Assembly (NCBI RefSeq): GCF_002208115.1
Contig: NZ_CP020946.1
Coordinates: forward strand, 2,976,001-3,040,000
Source: Bdellovibrio bacteriovorus
GTDB lineage: Bacteria; Bdellovibrionota; Bdellovibrionia; Bdellovibrionales; Bdellovibrionaceae
Direction: 5' to 3'
Length of the DNA stretch: 64,000 nt
Every line of letters begins with the position of its first letter. Position 1 is the first letter of the stretch. Below are positions 27,025 through 35,404 of the stretch, one piece after another. The notes beneath the pieces were generated by a model. The model saw only the letters and a list, made by a program, of their open reading frames with translations, had not been told where the DNA came from and ran no database searches. The position numbers and the translations under genes are program-made.

Positions 27025-28775
27025 CACGGGGTCCTTTTATCTGCTACAAGACTGACGACGGCATACTGACTGGAACTTTTGCTGTCAAAAACGGCGAACA
27101 TCTGATGAGTGTCGGGATGGAGGGCAAGCCCTTCCAAATGGCGCATGCGGAATTCATGCAACAGTTCGGGGGAAGTCTGTCCAGGGGATATTTTCCAGAT
27201 GGCACTGCAGGAAGCCCCCCGGCAAGAGGAGGCCAGGTAAAACGCACCTCCGTGCTTGATCAGGTCCGTAAGAACCAGTTCAACATCCTGGTGCGGAAGT
27301 TTCATTTCAAAGCGGGCGGCCAGCGTCACCTGAGCGGGCTTCAAAACCCCCTCAAAGGCAGAAGCAAAATCTGACACCTTCAGGATAATCCCTTCGTTGC
27401 GATGAAGTACGGGCCCCTTGAGCGACAGATACAGGTCTTTGTTATCAATGGCATGACCTTCAACTTCAAAGCCTTCTTTAGCCAATTTCAGATCGGCTTC
27501 ATAGACAGCTTTCAACAATGGATCCTGGGAGTTTTTCAACGCCAGCATCAGGGGCTTGCGCAAATCCACATGATGTTCAACGCTGTAGCGCAGTCCGTTG
27601 CGTTTTATCTGAGCAAAAATCTGCCGCTCTTCTTTAAGTTTTCCCTTTTTGGTTGCGGACATGGAGCTTAGCAAATAAAGGGAGTCCCCTTGAACAGAGA
27701 CCGATTCAATATCGGCCATCACCGGCAGGCCGGAAAGCTGAATTTGATGAGGCTGAATCTGCCCCTGTTCATTCATCAGAAAAAGCACCGGCCGATCTTC
27801 GGGATAGTCATCAGACACCAGAACAAATTGTTTCAGCTCAGGCACAAAGACCACGCCGGACATCTCTGGCTTGAAAGTCTCGACAATGTTCAGAGGTATG
27901 TCCATTTCACGCGGATCCTGTTGCTGGGAATCCAGGTTCTGAGCCGCTTCGTCGGCATTGGCCTGACTCAACAGCGACAAGCTCCATTTTTTTTGAACAA
28001 AGACTTTTTCGCCCAACAGGAACTCATTCGTGCGGGGAATCTTGATCACCACCTCACGGCCCCAGGCCGGCAGGGTTTGAATGCGCAACAGTCTTTCCGG
28101 AATCTGCACAATGCGCGAACCGATGCTGACCACCGATCCCCGCACGACTTTGCCTCCGGCTGAACTGACTTCCACCACCTGCCCCACGGACAACGTCGAG
28201 GACAGGTTTTCGTTGATGTAACCATTCACATAAGTGGGATTGAGAGGAACCAAAGTGATCAGTGGCGCAAAAGCCGGAGCCTTTTCACCGTTTTTGAAGT
28301 TCACGGCACCCACGGCGCCATCCACTTCGGCAAATACAAATAGATTCTTCATGCGCCCTTCGATCAAAGCCATTTCCCGGCGGGCGTCTTCAAGTTCAAC
28401 CAACAAAGGATCCGCCGAAGGAGCCAGATGCCCCAGGTCTTTAACCACCCCTGCCAGTTGCTGGCGCAGGTGCATTTCGGCATTGAGTTTGTCATAGCGG
28501 CTTTTCAGAACCCGCAGTTGGGATTCCCACTCTGACTGACCAAGTTCTGCCAGCAAATCGCCTTTGCGAACAATCTGACTGGGAAGCACATAGATGTGTT
28601 TGATTTCAACCGGACTGTCAAAGTTCACCTGGAACTCGCGGGACTCCGCCACGCCCAGAATACTGACCGGATCGGACCCCAGTACCAACCCCAGCACCAA
28701 TACCAGAACCACGGCCACGCTCCAGCAGCCCAATAGAAAACGGTTCTCGGTCCCGACGACGTCAGCTAGTTTCAC
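27024..28775 (-). CDS. HlyD-type membrane-fusion adaptor fused to a DUF3616-like beta-propeller domain
   Basis: 583 residues. One N-terminal membrane helix (about 13-34), then an adaptor module: lipoyl-like half IYVLPSQIVRKGDLLAELGQ, a helical hairpin (about 75-145) and the second half VFAEVDGAVGAVNFKNGEKA plus beta-barrel to about 270. After a Gln/Asp-rich linker a second periplasmic domain (about 300-583) shows DUF3616-type motifs: DIESVSVQGDSLYLLSSMSA, then KKGK, a later FEVEGHAIDNKDLYLSLKGP and HLEGLAL. Such a domain is not normally part of HlyD adaptors. GTG start 1 nt after the DUF4956 stop; overlaps the TolC gene. Confidence 0.82.
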   Translation of the reverse strand: MKLADVVGTENRFLLGCWSVAVVLVLVLGLVLGSDPVSILGVAESREFQVNFDSPVEIKHIYVLPSQIVRKGDLLAELGQSEWESQLRVLKSRYDKLNAEMHLRQQLAGVVKDLGHLAPSADPLLVELEDARREMALIEGRMKNLFVFAEVDGAVGAVNFKNGEKAPAFAPLITLVPLNPTYVNGYINENLSSTLSVGQVVEVSSAGGKVVRGSVVSIGSRIVQIPERLLRIQTLPAWGREVVIKIPRTNEFLLGEKVFVQKKWSLSLLSQANADEAAQNLDSQQQDPREMDIPLNIVETFKPEMSGVVFVPELKQFVLVSDDYPEDRPVLFLMNEQGQIQPHQIQLSGLPVMADIESVSVQGDSLYLLSSMSATKKGKLKEERQIFAQIKRNGLRYSVEHHVDLRKPLMLALKNSQDPLLKAVYEADLKLAKEGFEVEGHAIDNKDLYLSLKGPVLHRNEGIILKVSDFASAFEGVLKPAQVTLAARFEMKLPHQDVELVLTDLIKHGGAFYLASSCRGASCSAIWKISPGQTSPELLHEFRMRHLEGLALHPDTHQMFAVFDSKSSSQYAVVSLVADKRTP

Positions 28776-28776
28776 C

Positions 28777-29460
28777 TTACACCTCGATCACGGATTCTTG
28801 ATTCATAAAGTTCAGGCCGCGCACCGAAGAAATACGCCCCAGTTCTTCAACCAGCTCGGCGGAAGTCTGACGAGGCTTTAAGCGCACCTGATAGGAAAAG
28901 TCCAAACGCTCCCCTTGCCCCATTTCTCTGATCGTGGCCAAGGCAAAGTGGCGGCAGGATTTTCCAAGGACATCTTCCACCTCACGCTGATCCTGACCAG
29001 ATCGGGAAAGATTCAAACGCAAAAGGCCGTCAAACTGAGGCCCGGCAGCGAAAGGGGATTTCTGCAGCACCGTCAAAGCCAGGATAAAACACACCGTTCC
29101 CAGAATCGCGATGCCATAGGCATGAACTCCGGAAGCCAGGCCCACGGCCAACGAGGCAAAAATAAAAAACATGTCGCGAGGGTCTTTGACGTTCGTGCGG
29201 AAGCGAAGCAGGGACAGGGCCCCGATCATCCCGATACCGCGGGCCACGTTGTCACCAATAGCTTGCATGGCAATGGCGATGACAATCGGCAAAAGCACCA
29301 ATCCATGCAGGAAGTTCAAAGAATAAGAAAGCCCTCGGAAGGTCTTTACATAGGCCACGGCCAGGGCCGTCCCCAGGATGAAGCTGAGCAAAAAGGCATA
29401 GATGATCGAAATCCATGTCGGATTGGCGAATGATGAGTTGAGAACTGAAAAATCCAACAT
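28777..29460 (-). CDS. DUF4956 membrane protein, partner of VTC polymerase
   Basis: 227 residues. Four transmembrane helices (about 18-38, 50-68, 78-100 with GIGMIGALSLLRFRT, 108-135), then a cytoplasmic C-terminal domain of about 90 residues. The segment GALSLLRFRTNVKDPRDMFFIF is the DUF4956 hallmark. DUF4956 genes are regularly next to VTC-domain genes in bacteria, suggesting a membrane base or channel for the polymerase; the mechanism is not established. ATG start with GGGGGA upstream; first gene of the operon, with the 271-nt region up to dacB as likely shared control region. Confidence 0.88.
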   Translation of the reverse strand: MLDFSVLNSSFANPTWISIIYAFLLSFILGTALAVAYVKTFRGLSYSLNFLHGLVLLPIVIAIAMQAIGDNVARGIGMIGALSLLRFRTNVKDPRDMFFIFASLAVGLASGVHAYGIAILGTVCFILALTVLQKSPFAAGPQFDGLLRLNLSRSGQDQREVEDVLGKSCRHFALATIREMGQGERLDFSYQVRLKPRQTSAELVEELGRISSVRGLNFMNQESVIEV

Positions 29461-29731
29461 ACTCTTCCCCCGGATGCTTTCTAAGAGACGATCATTGTCA
29501 GTCTTTACCCCTTGATCACAACCAAAATAAAACAGAATGACGAAGACTTAATTGCCCCTTTCCGGTCCGCAATCCCCGACCATGGCAAATGACAAACTGA
29601 CTGCCAATTTCCGTCACTTTAGACGGAAAAGGCCCTATAACACCTCCTCGGCTCTGACTCATTGAAATTGACCCCGGCACGGAATATGAACTCTGCCAGT
29701 CGGTCGCCGAAAAAGCGGCAAAGGAGGACGT

Positions 29732-31042
29732 ATGGCTTCGACATTTAAACTTGGTATTCTGGCAGCTCTGGCTGCACCCGTTTTGATGGCCTCCACGGCC
29801 TCTGCCAAGGTTTATGTCAATTCCGTCTGCCATATGAAGGCCTCCACCGCCGTGAAGGACATCGAGGGCGAAGGCAATCTTCAGAAAAAATACCCGCTGG
29901 CTTCCATTTCCAAAGTCATCACCACCTTGTGGGCGATCGAAAAGCTGGGCGTGGATTATCGCCATAAAACCGTATTGCACCTGACCCCGACAGCCAACGG
30001 CGCCATGGATCTGCATGTGGAAGGCAGTCGTGATCCTATCTTCGGTCGCAACCTCAGCTATTTCCTGATCTCTGAATTGAACCGCATGAAGGTCACAAAA
30101 ATTGAGAACCTGACCTTTGATGAAAACTTCCTTTTGGACTGGCTGGCGGAGGAATCCCCGCGTATTGGCGGCGTGACCCCACGCTATGAAACCATCGAAC
30201 AGCAGGCCGAGGCTGTGATCAAGAATCTGAAAGAGTCTTTCTCCACAGCCATCAATCGTGCGATGTATAACAAGCTTCGCGAAAAAGCCACAAAAGCCAA
30301 AGTCTTTATGCTGGAAAAGCCCACAATTGAAGTGCGCAACATTTCCTTCCTGCCGAAATCCAACTACAAGAAAGACAAATACACCGGCAGCGTGGTCCTG
30401 AAATCCGCTCCACTGCGCACAATCCTGAAGCGCATGAACAACCAGTCCAATAACTATATTGCGGACAACCTGTACTGGAACCTGGGTGGCACAGCGGCCT
30501 TCAACACCTTTGCGGCAGCCACACTGAAAGCTGATCAAAATCAGATCGTATTCCACAATGGTTCCGGCAACAACGAAGGCACGACGGCAAAACCCGTCTA
30601 TAACGAGGCCACTTGTGAAACCATGATCAAGACCTTGTACACGCTGAACAAATCCCTGGAAGCCAAAGGTTACAAGCTGAGTGATGTGCTTTCTGTTGCC
30701 AACAAAGACAATGATTCCACCGTGGATAATTTCGGTGGTAATGCCGCAGGTGCGATGATCGCCAAGACCGGGACCGTGAACAAAGCCAAGACACTGGCAG
30801 GTTCGATTTCCACCAAAGAGGGTGAATTCTATTTCGCGATTCTTTTGCACACCGATATGGATCAAAGCAGTTCCGACCGTGGTGTAGCGGCACAAATGAT
30901 TAAAAATAAAATCAGTCAACTTATCAACAAGCGCTCCGGCCCGAAAGAAATTCAGTACACAGAGATTTTGGCGCTGCCATTTGATCAGGGTTCTTACCTG
31001 ACTGAACAGGAAGCTCCGGTCGTGACCCTTTCCAAGAAGTAA
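29732..31042 (+). CDS. dacB: D-alanyl-D-alanine carboxypeptidase/endopeptidase, PBP4 (DacB) family S13
   Basis: 436 residues with a cleavable signal (MASTFKLGILAALAAPVLMASTASA). All three serine-enzyme motifs are intact: SISK (Ser58 nucleophile, Lys61), SNN (239-241) and KTGT (345-348). It cleaves D-Ala-D-Ala bonds or peptide cross-links in peptidoglycan. It is shorter than Escherichia coli DacB (477), agreeing with what is published for predatory Bdellovibrio, where simplified DacB proteins (from memory Bd0816 and Bd3459) are secreted into prey and round its cell wall. Which of these this is cannot be proven here. ATG start with GGAGG 4 nt upstream. Confidence 0.93.
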   Translation: MASTFKLGILAALAAPVLMASTASAKVYVNSVCHMKASTAVKDIEGEGNLQKKYPLASISKVITTLWAIEKLGVDYRHKTVLHLTPTANGAMDLHVEGSRDPIFGRNLSYFLISELNRMKVTKIENLTFDENFLLDWLAEESPRIGGVTPRYETIEQQAEAVIKNLKESFSTAINRAMYNKLREKATKAKVFMLEKPTIEVRNISFLPKSNYKKDKYTGSVVLKSAPLRTILKRMNNQSNNYIADNLYWNLGGTAAFNTFAAATLKADQNQIVFHNGSGNNEGTTAKPVYNEATCETMIKTLYTLNKSLEAKGYKLSDVLSVANKDNDSTVDNFGGNAAGAMIAKTGTVNKAKTLAGSISTKEGEFYFAILLHTDMDQSSSDRGVAAQMIKNKISQLINKRSGPKEIQYTEILALPFDQGSYLTEQEAPVVTLSKK

Positions 31043-31045
31043 GTT

Positions 31046-31690
31046 TTAAAAGGGGATGCCAATCCCCACTTCGTTCAAAAACACATTGCTCATGATTTTC
31101 AGATCCACCTGCATGTCGCGGCTTTTATACAAAGCCGCAGTCAGGTGGGCAAACGGCATCGGGATCACATCCACGGAATGCCCGTTCACACTGCCCATGA
31201 ATTTCCATTTATAGCTGTCCAGTTCATAGCACTCCCGGTAAGAATACGGACCGAAGCTCGTTTCTTCGCAGGCCATCGGCGTCTGTCGAGCGTAAACTCC
31301 CATGGACCATCCTGCACTGACCCTGTCAGTCAGTTCATAGTTGCGGCCCACCTGAAAAGTTCCGGCCAGATTGTCGTAACAGTCCTTCACCATCGCCGCC
31401 AGAAAGGTGACCCCGGTGGCGGTTTGATATTCCAACCCAACCCCCGGCGTGATCACCGCCGCGCCATTGCCGTCCAGTTTACGGGGCATTTCCACGGACG
31501 CTGTCATCGTGGGCTTGATTCCGTGAACCACGAAAGAGGGCAGCAGCAAGCTGAGTTTTTCCCGGTCCTTCACCTTGGGCATTTTGAAACTGGAACTGCC
31601 CGTTCCCCATTCCGTGCGATCCGTGCTGGCCAGGGTCGGGTTCACAATCAACAAGGTCACAAGACTGACAAGAAGTTTGGCTCCATCCAT
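31046..31690 (-). CDS. Exported protein, probable small outer-membrane barrel
   Basis: 214 residues with a signal peptide (MDGAKLLVSLVTLLIVNPTLA). The mature part alternates short amphipathic strands (e.g. AAVITPGVGLEYQTATGVTF, RVSAGWSMGVYARQTPM), has three Cys, and ends in FLNEVGIGIPF with a terminal aromatic, as outer-membrane barrels do. Convergent with dacB, only 3 nt between the stops. No family recognised; a barrel involved in lipid or envelope modification is possible but unsupported. Confidence 0.6.
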   Translation of the reverse strand: MDGAKLLVSLVTLLIVNPTLASTDRTEWGTGSSSFKMPKVKDREKLSLLLPSFVVHGIKPTMTASVEMPRKLDGNGAAVITPGVGLEYQTATGVTFLAAMVKDCYDNLAGTFQVGRNYELTDRVSAGWSMGVYARQTPMACEETSFGPYSYRECYELDSYKWKFMGSVNGHSVDVIPMPFAHLTAALYKSRDMQVDLKIMSNVFLNEVGIGIPF

Positions 31691-31831
31691 GAGGCCTCCC
31701 TATTAGGATGACACCGGACCCCGGCAGATGGGGAAACCCAACCCCAACAAAGGAATGAATATGGAAAATTTGCATTTGATAAGGGCCTAAAAGCCTCCAT
31801 AATTGAATAAGGACTTCTAATTGGGGATATC

Positions 31832-33943
31832 ATGCGCGTTTTATTCTGGCTGATTCTGGCTTCTTCCTTGGTTCAATGTACGTCTTTGCAAAAAAGTGCG
31901 GACCGTAAAACAGCGGCATCTCGCATGGTGCTGGATAAAAGCGGCTATCTTTATGACCCCTTGGACACCTCCTGCGACGGGTTCCCTCGCCTGCAGGTGG
32001 AAACCATGCCCGGCACCTGTCTGGGGATGGTGATGCCCCGGGATCGCGCCGTGGATCGCAGCAATGACAAAAGCTTTATCAAGCCCCGCACTATTTTACA
32101 GATTGCCGGAACTCAGGATTTTCTGGTCGTCGATATGGGCGGATGGAGCCCGCAGAACGGCCGCCTGTTCCTGCTGACTCGTTCGGGCTCGTCCCCTTAT
32201 GAAATCAAAACTTTAAAATTGAATTTGGAAACGCCCCATGGATTGGCATTGGGACCAGATGGGTATTACTACATCGGTGAACGCACCCGCATTTTCAAAT
32301 TTCATCTGAAAAACAATCAGATCACCGATTGGACTCTGGTGGTGGGAAACCTGGCACGCAAAGAAGGTTACATGCACCCGCTTTCGCAGTTTGTGTTTGA
32401 TCCACGCAACGGGGACCTTTACATCAACTCTGGGTCACCCAGTGATCACTGCGTGGTTCAGGGCACCGGCGCCTATAAATCCTGTCCGGAAGACCAAGCC
32501 CAAGGCAACGGTGCTATCTATCGCATCCCGGCCCAGTTGCTGAAAAACCTTCCTGCAGGTGGCATCAAAAACTATGAAATCACGGCCCTGGGATTACGCA
32601 ACTCCATGGCCATGGCGATTTCTGATAAGGGTTATCTGATTCAAGGGGAAAACAGTCGTGACTTTGCCGAGCTGGAGGAACCTTACGAAGAAATCAACGT
32701 CGTCGATCTGGATAACGGAGTTGGCCGTCATTATGGCTGGCCCTATTGCTATAACTTCCACGCCACTTCGCCTGAATGGCTGTTCCCGGAAAACAAAAAC
32801 CTTCCTATGCACAAACAGTTTAAGAAACCCGTGGACTGCACCCAAACCAACCCTTCCGGTATCGGTGATTATCAGGCCCCGTGGTTACTGATGCCACCAC
32901 ATGTGGCCCCTTTGCACATGGCTTATTATAAGGGCGAGATGTTTGGTGATCTCTTCGGCGATAAGTTGTTGGTTACGTGGCACGGCTATCAACCCACCGG
33001 ACATCGTCTGGTCGCCTACAACGTGGACAGCAATGGTCTGCCCCTGGCGAAAGAATCCAGCTCCACTTTCGGCTTCAATCAAAAAGGTGCCTGCAGCACG
33101 CGCAAGGCCTTTACTCCTCATGGTGGAATGGCCCGTCATGGTTCTTACACCGAAATCATTTCCAAGTGGGACGAAGTCAAAGGCATTCGCCCTAAGGGGG
33201 CTCCGGTGGCCTTCACCGAAGCTTCCGATGGATCCCTGTGGATTGTCGAGGACCGTGAAAACCGCAGCATCGTGCGACTGGCAAGATCAGCCAACGCCAA
33301 TCATCAGGAACCTTGTGACAAAAACGCCGCTGCCGCCAACGATCCCCAAGTGCAGCTTCTGGCGTGGAGATCCGCAGTCAAAGAAAGTCCTGTGCTGGAA
33401 GAAGGCTATCGCAAGGTTCAAACCGAACTGATTCAAAAGCACTGTCTGGGTTGCCACGGCAATATGCAGGCCCAGGACTTCGGCAAGGACCGCTTCAGCA
33501 ATCTCGATTTCCTGGTGAAAAATGAATGGATTCTTCCGGGGAACCTTGAGCGCAGTAAACTGTATGGCAGCGTCGCTCGCGTGGAAGGCTACACGCCGAT
33601 GCCTCCGGCCGACAAAGAACAGATCTTTGGCACTGCCGAAGGTGAACGCGTGAACAAGATCATCGCCGCTTGGGTGAATTCACTTCCAACCGATATCGAC
33701 AGCCGCTACAGCCAGTTCAAGATGGCAGACAAACGAAACATCCGCGCCAAGCCATCCACCAGCGCCACGGTGTGTGGGCAGGTGGCCCAAGGGGACATCG
33801 TGTATTTGGACCCTCGCCCGGCCACCGTGACGGCGGCTGACGGTTACAAATGGAGCCGCATCTATCTGGTGCCTTCTCACAGCCGTCTGTATAAACAAGC
33901 CTGCCCAACACCGGAAGATGGCGTGTACTATATCTCTCGCTAA
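31832..33943 (+). CDS. Lipoprotein fusing a PQQ-dependent sugar-dehydrogenase-like propeller, a cytochrome c and an SH3-like domain
   Basis: 703 residues. Lipobox LVQC near residue 16. Residues about 60-500 resemble soluble aldose/glucose dehydrogenases (GSDH propeller): LGPDGYYYIGERTRIFKF, PRNGDLYINSG, ALGLRNSMAMAISDKG, and NGVGRHYGWPYCYNFHAT. Next a c-type cytochrome with one haem site CLGCH (Cys538, Cys541, His542) and probable Met ligand in GYTPMPPADKEQ. A C-terminal part (about 630-700, RNIRAKPSTSATVCGQVAQG) looks like a bacterial SH3 domain, often binding cell wall. It would oxidise a sugar and pass electrons through its own haem. Dehydrogenase substrate and cofactor are inferred. Confidence 0.78.
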   Translation: MRVLFWLILASSLVQCTSLQKSADRKTAASRMVLDKSGYLYDPLDTSCDGFPRLQVETMPGTCLGMVMPRDRAVDRSNDKSFIKPRTILQIAGTQDFLVVDMGGWSPQNGRLFLLTRSGSSPYEIKTLKLNLETPHGLALGPDGYYYIGERTRIFKFHLKNNQITDWTLVVGNLARKEGYMHPLSQFVFDPRNGDLYINSGSPSDHCVVQGTGAYKSCPEDQAQGNGAIYRIPAQLLKNLPAGGIKNYEITALGLRNSMAMAISDKGYLIQGENSRDFAELEEPYEEINVVDLDNGVGRHYGWPYCYNFHATSPEWLFPENKNLPMHKQFKKPVDCTQTNPSGIGDYQAPWLLMPPHVAPLHMAYYKGEMFGDLFGDKLLVTWHGYQPTGHRLVAYNVDSNGLPLAKESSSTFGFNQKGACSTRKAFTPHGGMARHGSYTEIISKWDEVKGIRPKGAPVAFTEASDGSLWIVEDRENRSIVRLARSANANHQEPCDKNAAAANDPQVQLLAWRSAVKESPVLEEGYRKVQTELIQKHCLGCHGNMQAQDFGKDRFSNLDFLVKNEWILPGNLERSKLYGSVARVEGYTPMPPADKEQIFGTAEGERVNKIIAAWVNSLPTDIDSRYSQFKMADKRNIRAKPSTSATVCGQVAQGDIVYLDPRPATVTAADGYKWSRIYLVPSHSRLYKQACPTPEDGVYYISR

Positions 33944-33950
33944 ATTGGTT

Positions 33951-34000
33951 TTGTAAGAACTGCCCTGCTGTCAAAAAGTCGGACAGTTCTTGCATTACAA
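33951..34000 (+). terminator. Large imperfect hairpin after the dehydrogenase-cytochrome gene
   Basis: TTGTAA...TTACAA and, inside it, GAACTG/CAGTTC form a 50-nt imperfect stem-loop beginning 8 nt after the stop codon. There is no T-run directly after it, so it may protect the mRNA end rather than terminate transcription. Confidence 0.4.
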
Positions 34001-34107
34001 GCTTTCAAGACAAAGCCGTGTAAATCTCGGTATTAGATTCCAAGCTCTAGTTCTGATGGCATCCTTTATGCTCTTCCCCTCCGGATACTGACCGTTCTGG
34101 AGGAATT

Positions 34108-35154
34108 ATGCTTCGCGATTCACATTTGAAAACCCTGCTGATGCTTGCCTGTGTTGGCAGCCTGACTTCTGCCTGCGAAATGAAAAAGAATCTGGATGAT
34201 ATGCACAAGTCCACGGTGGAAATGAATGAAACCACGAAACGCATGGAAGAAAAAACCGGCGAGCTGGATAAAAAATCAGAGTCTTTGGATAATAAAACCG
34301 CAGAGCTTTATGATGCCCTCAGACAGGGTAATGCCGCTCTTCTGCGCAAAGAATTCCTGCAACAGTTGAATGAATCCAAGGAAATGGCGAAAAAGCTCAG
34401 CCTGGGTGTGAAGTACTTCTGGGCTTATGAATTCCAATTGTGGTCGATGCAGGGGCTGGACAACGATCACCGCCGTGAAGAACTGGCATCTTCGGCCGCT
34501 CGTGAATTCATCCGTGAAATTCATGAATATGCCCCGACAGAAGATTTTATCTCTCCGACCTCGGACGACAACCGTGACATGAACCTCCTGGCGTTGGTCA
34601 CAACCCTGCACGAAGTGAATGACAAACAAAAAAACCGTGTCGACCCAAAAGGGATCGAACACATGTCCATGCTGTCTTTGATCGAGCGTGCTTTGAAGCA
34701 AAAAGCCGATCTGGATGCAGGTCGTATTTCCCTGAACGACCTGAAGCCGTCTTCGTATGACCTGCTGGCATTTGAAAGCAAACTTATTCAGATCCTGCAA
34801 GCCCGCCAAAACTTCATCCTGACCATGCTGGTCGCCAAAGCCAGCAACATCGACAAGGGCCTGAAGAACAAAGTGAAGTTGGGTCTTTTGGGCATGAAGT
34901 GGACTTTGGATTTGAGCAAGTACAACGACGTTGAGGTCAACGAAATGACCCGCTATCTGAAGGCCGTGCTGGATACACGTAAAATCCTGAAAGACGCTGA
35001 CTATGAGATCGTGGTGGATGAAACAATTCAGAAAGTCCTGATGAATGGCCAAGTCGCAAATGCAAAAAAACAGGGCTCTGTGCGTACCGCAGCTGAAAGT
35101 CAGATTCTGAACTACATTCAACAGGTCCGCAGCGCCACGGTAAAAACCAAATAG
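34108..35154 (+). CDS. Lipoprotein with N-terminal coiled coil
   Basis: 348 residues. Lipobox LTSAC (Cys near 23) is followed by a strongly heptad-repeating segment (about 28-75: DDMHKSTVEMNETTKRMEEK, then TGELDKKSESLDNKTAELYD), then a mostly helical C-terminal domain. The coiled coil resembles short Lpp-like or phage-fibre repeats and may trimerise. No catalytic motif seen. ATG start with GGAGG 6 nt upstream. It follows a separate hairpin, so it is probably its own unit. Function unknown. Confidence 0.7.
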   Translation: MLRDSHLKTLLMLACVGSLTSACEMKKNLDDMHKSTVEMNETTKRMEEKTGELDKKSESLDNKTAELYDALRQGNAALLRKEFLQQLNESKEMAKKLSLGVKYFWAYEFQLWSMQGLDNDHRREELASSAAREFIREIHEYAPTEDFISPTSDDNRDMNLLALVTTLHEVNDKQKNRVDPKGIEHMSMLSLIERALKQKADLDAGRISLNDLKPSSYDLLAFESKLIQILQARQNFILTMLVAKASNIDKGLKNKVKLGLLGMKWTLDLSKYNDVEVNEMTRYLKAVLDTRKILKDADYEIVVDETIQKVLMNGQVANAKKQGSVRTAAESQILNYIQQVRSATVKTK

Positions 35155-35233
35155 TTGTTTTTCACCACTCTGGACCTCGCGATGATTAAACCCCGCAAGC
35201 AGGAATGGCTCAATAATGCTGCGGAGGTTTCAA

Positions 35234-35404
35234 ATGAAACTCAACCTAATCTACTCCATCACGATGATGCTTTTAATCGCGTTCTCGGTGGCCAAGGCAA
35301 ACGACAAAACTGGGACAACGGTCTCCAAAAAAGATGCGCCCCAGTGCTCTCGCCTTAAGGTGAATAGTCCTGCGGCTCTTCCACGTCCCCTTGATATTCA
35401 CTGA
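35234..35404 (+). CDS. Small secreted peptide or gene remnant
   Basis: 56 residues: a good signal peptide (MKLNLIYSITMMLLIAFSVAKA) followed by only about 34 mature residues with one Cys. ATG start with a strong GCGGAGG 6 nt upstream, which argues that it is translated. Its last 50 nt overlap the end of the convergent peroxiredoxin-like gene, so the C-terminus is antisense to that gene. Either a real small exported protein or the 5' part of a truncated gene. Confidence 0.45.
   Translation: MKLNLIYSITMMLLIAFSVAKANDKTGTTVSKKDAPQCSRLKVNSPAALPRPLDIH

Noticed and set aside
29665-29731. Possible sigma-54 promoter (GGCACGG region) before dacB
   Set aside because: The GC of the -12 element is not at the required spacing from the GG of -24.
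29516-30919. 467-codon open frame on the minus strand, longer than dacB itself
   Set aside because: Antisense to dacB, which has a signal peptide, a ribosome site and all three catalytic motifs. The antisense translation is His/Cys/Gly-rich without any domain pattern.
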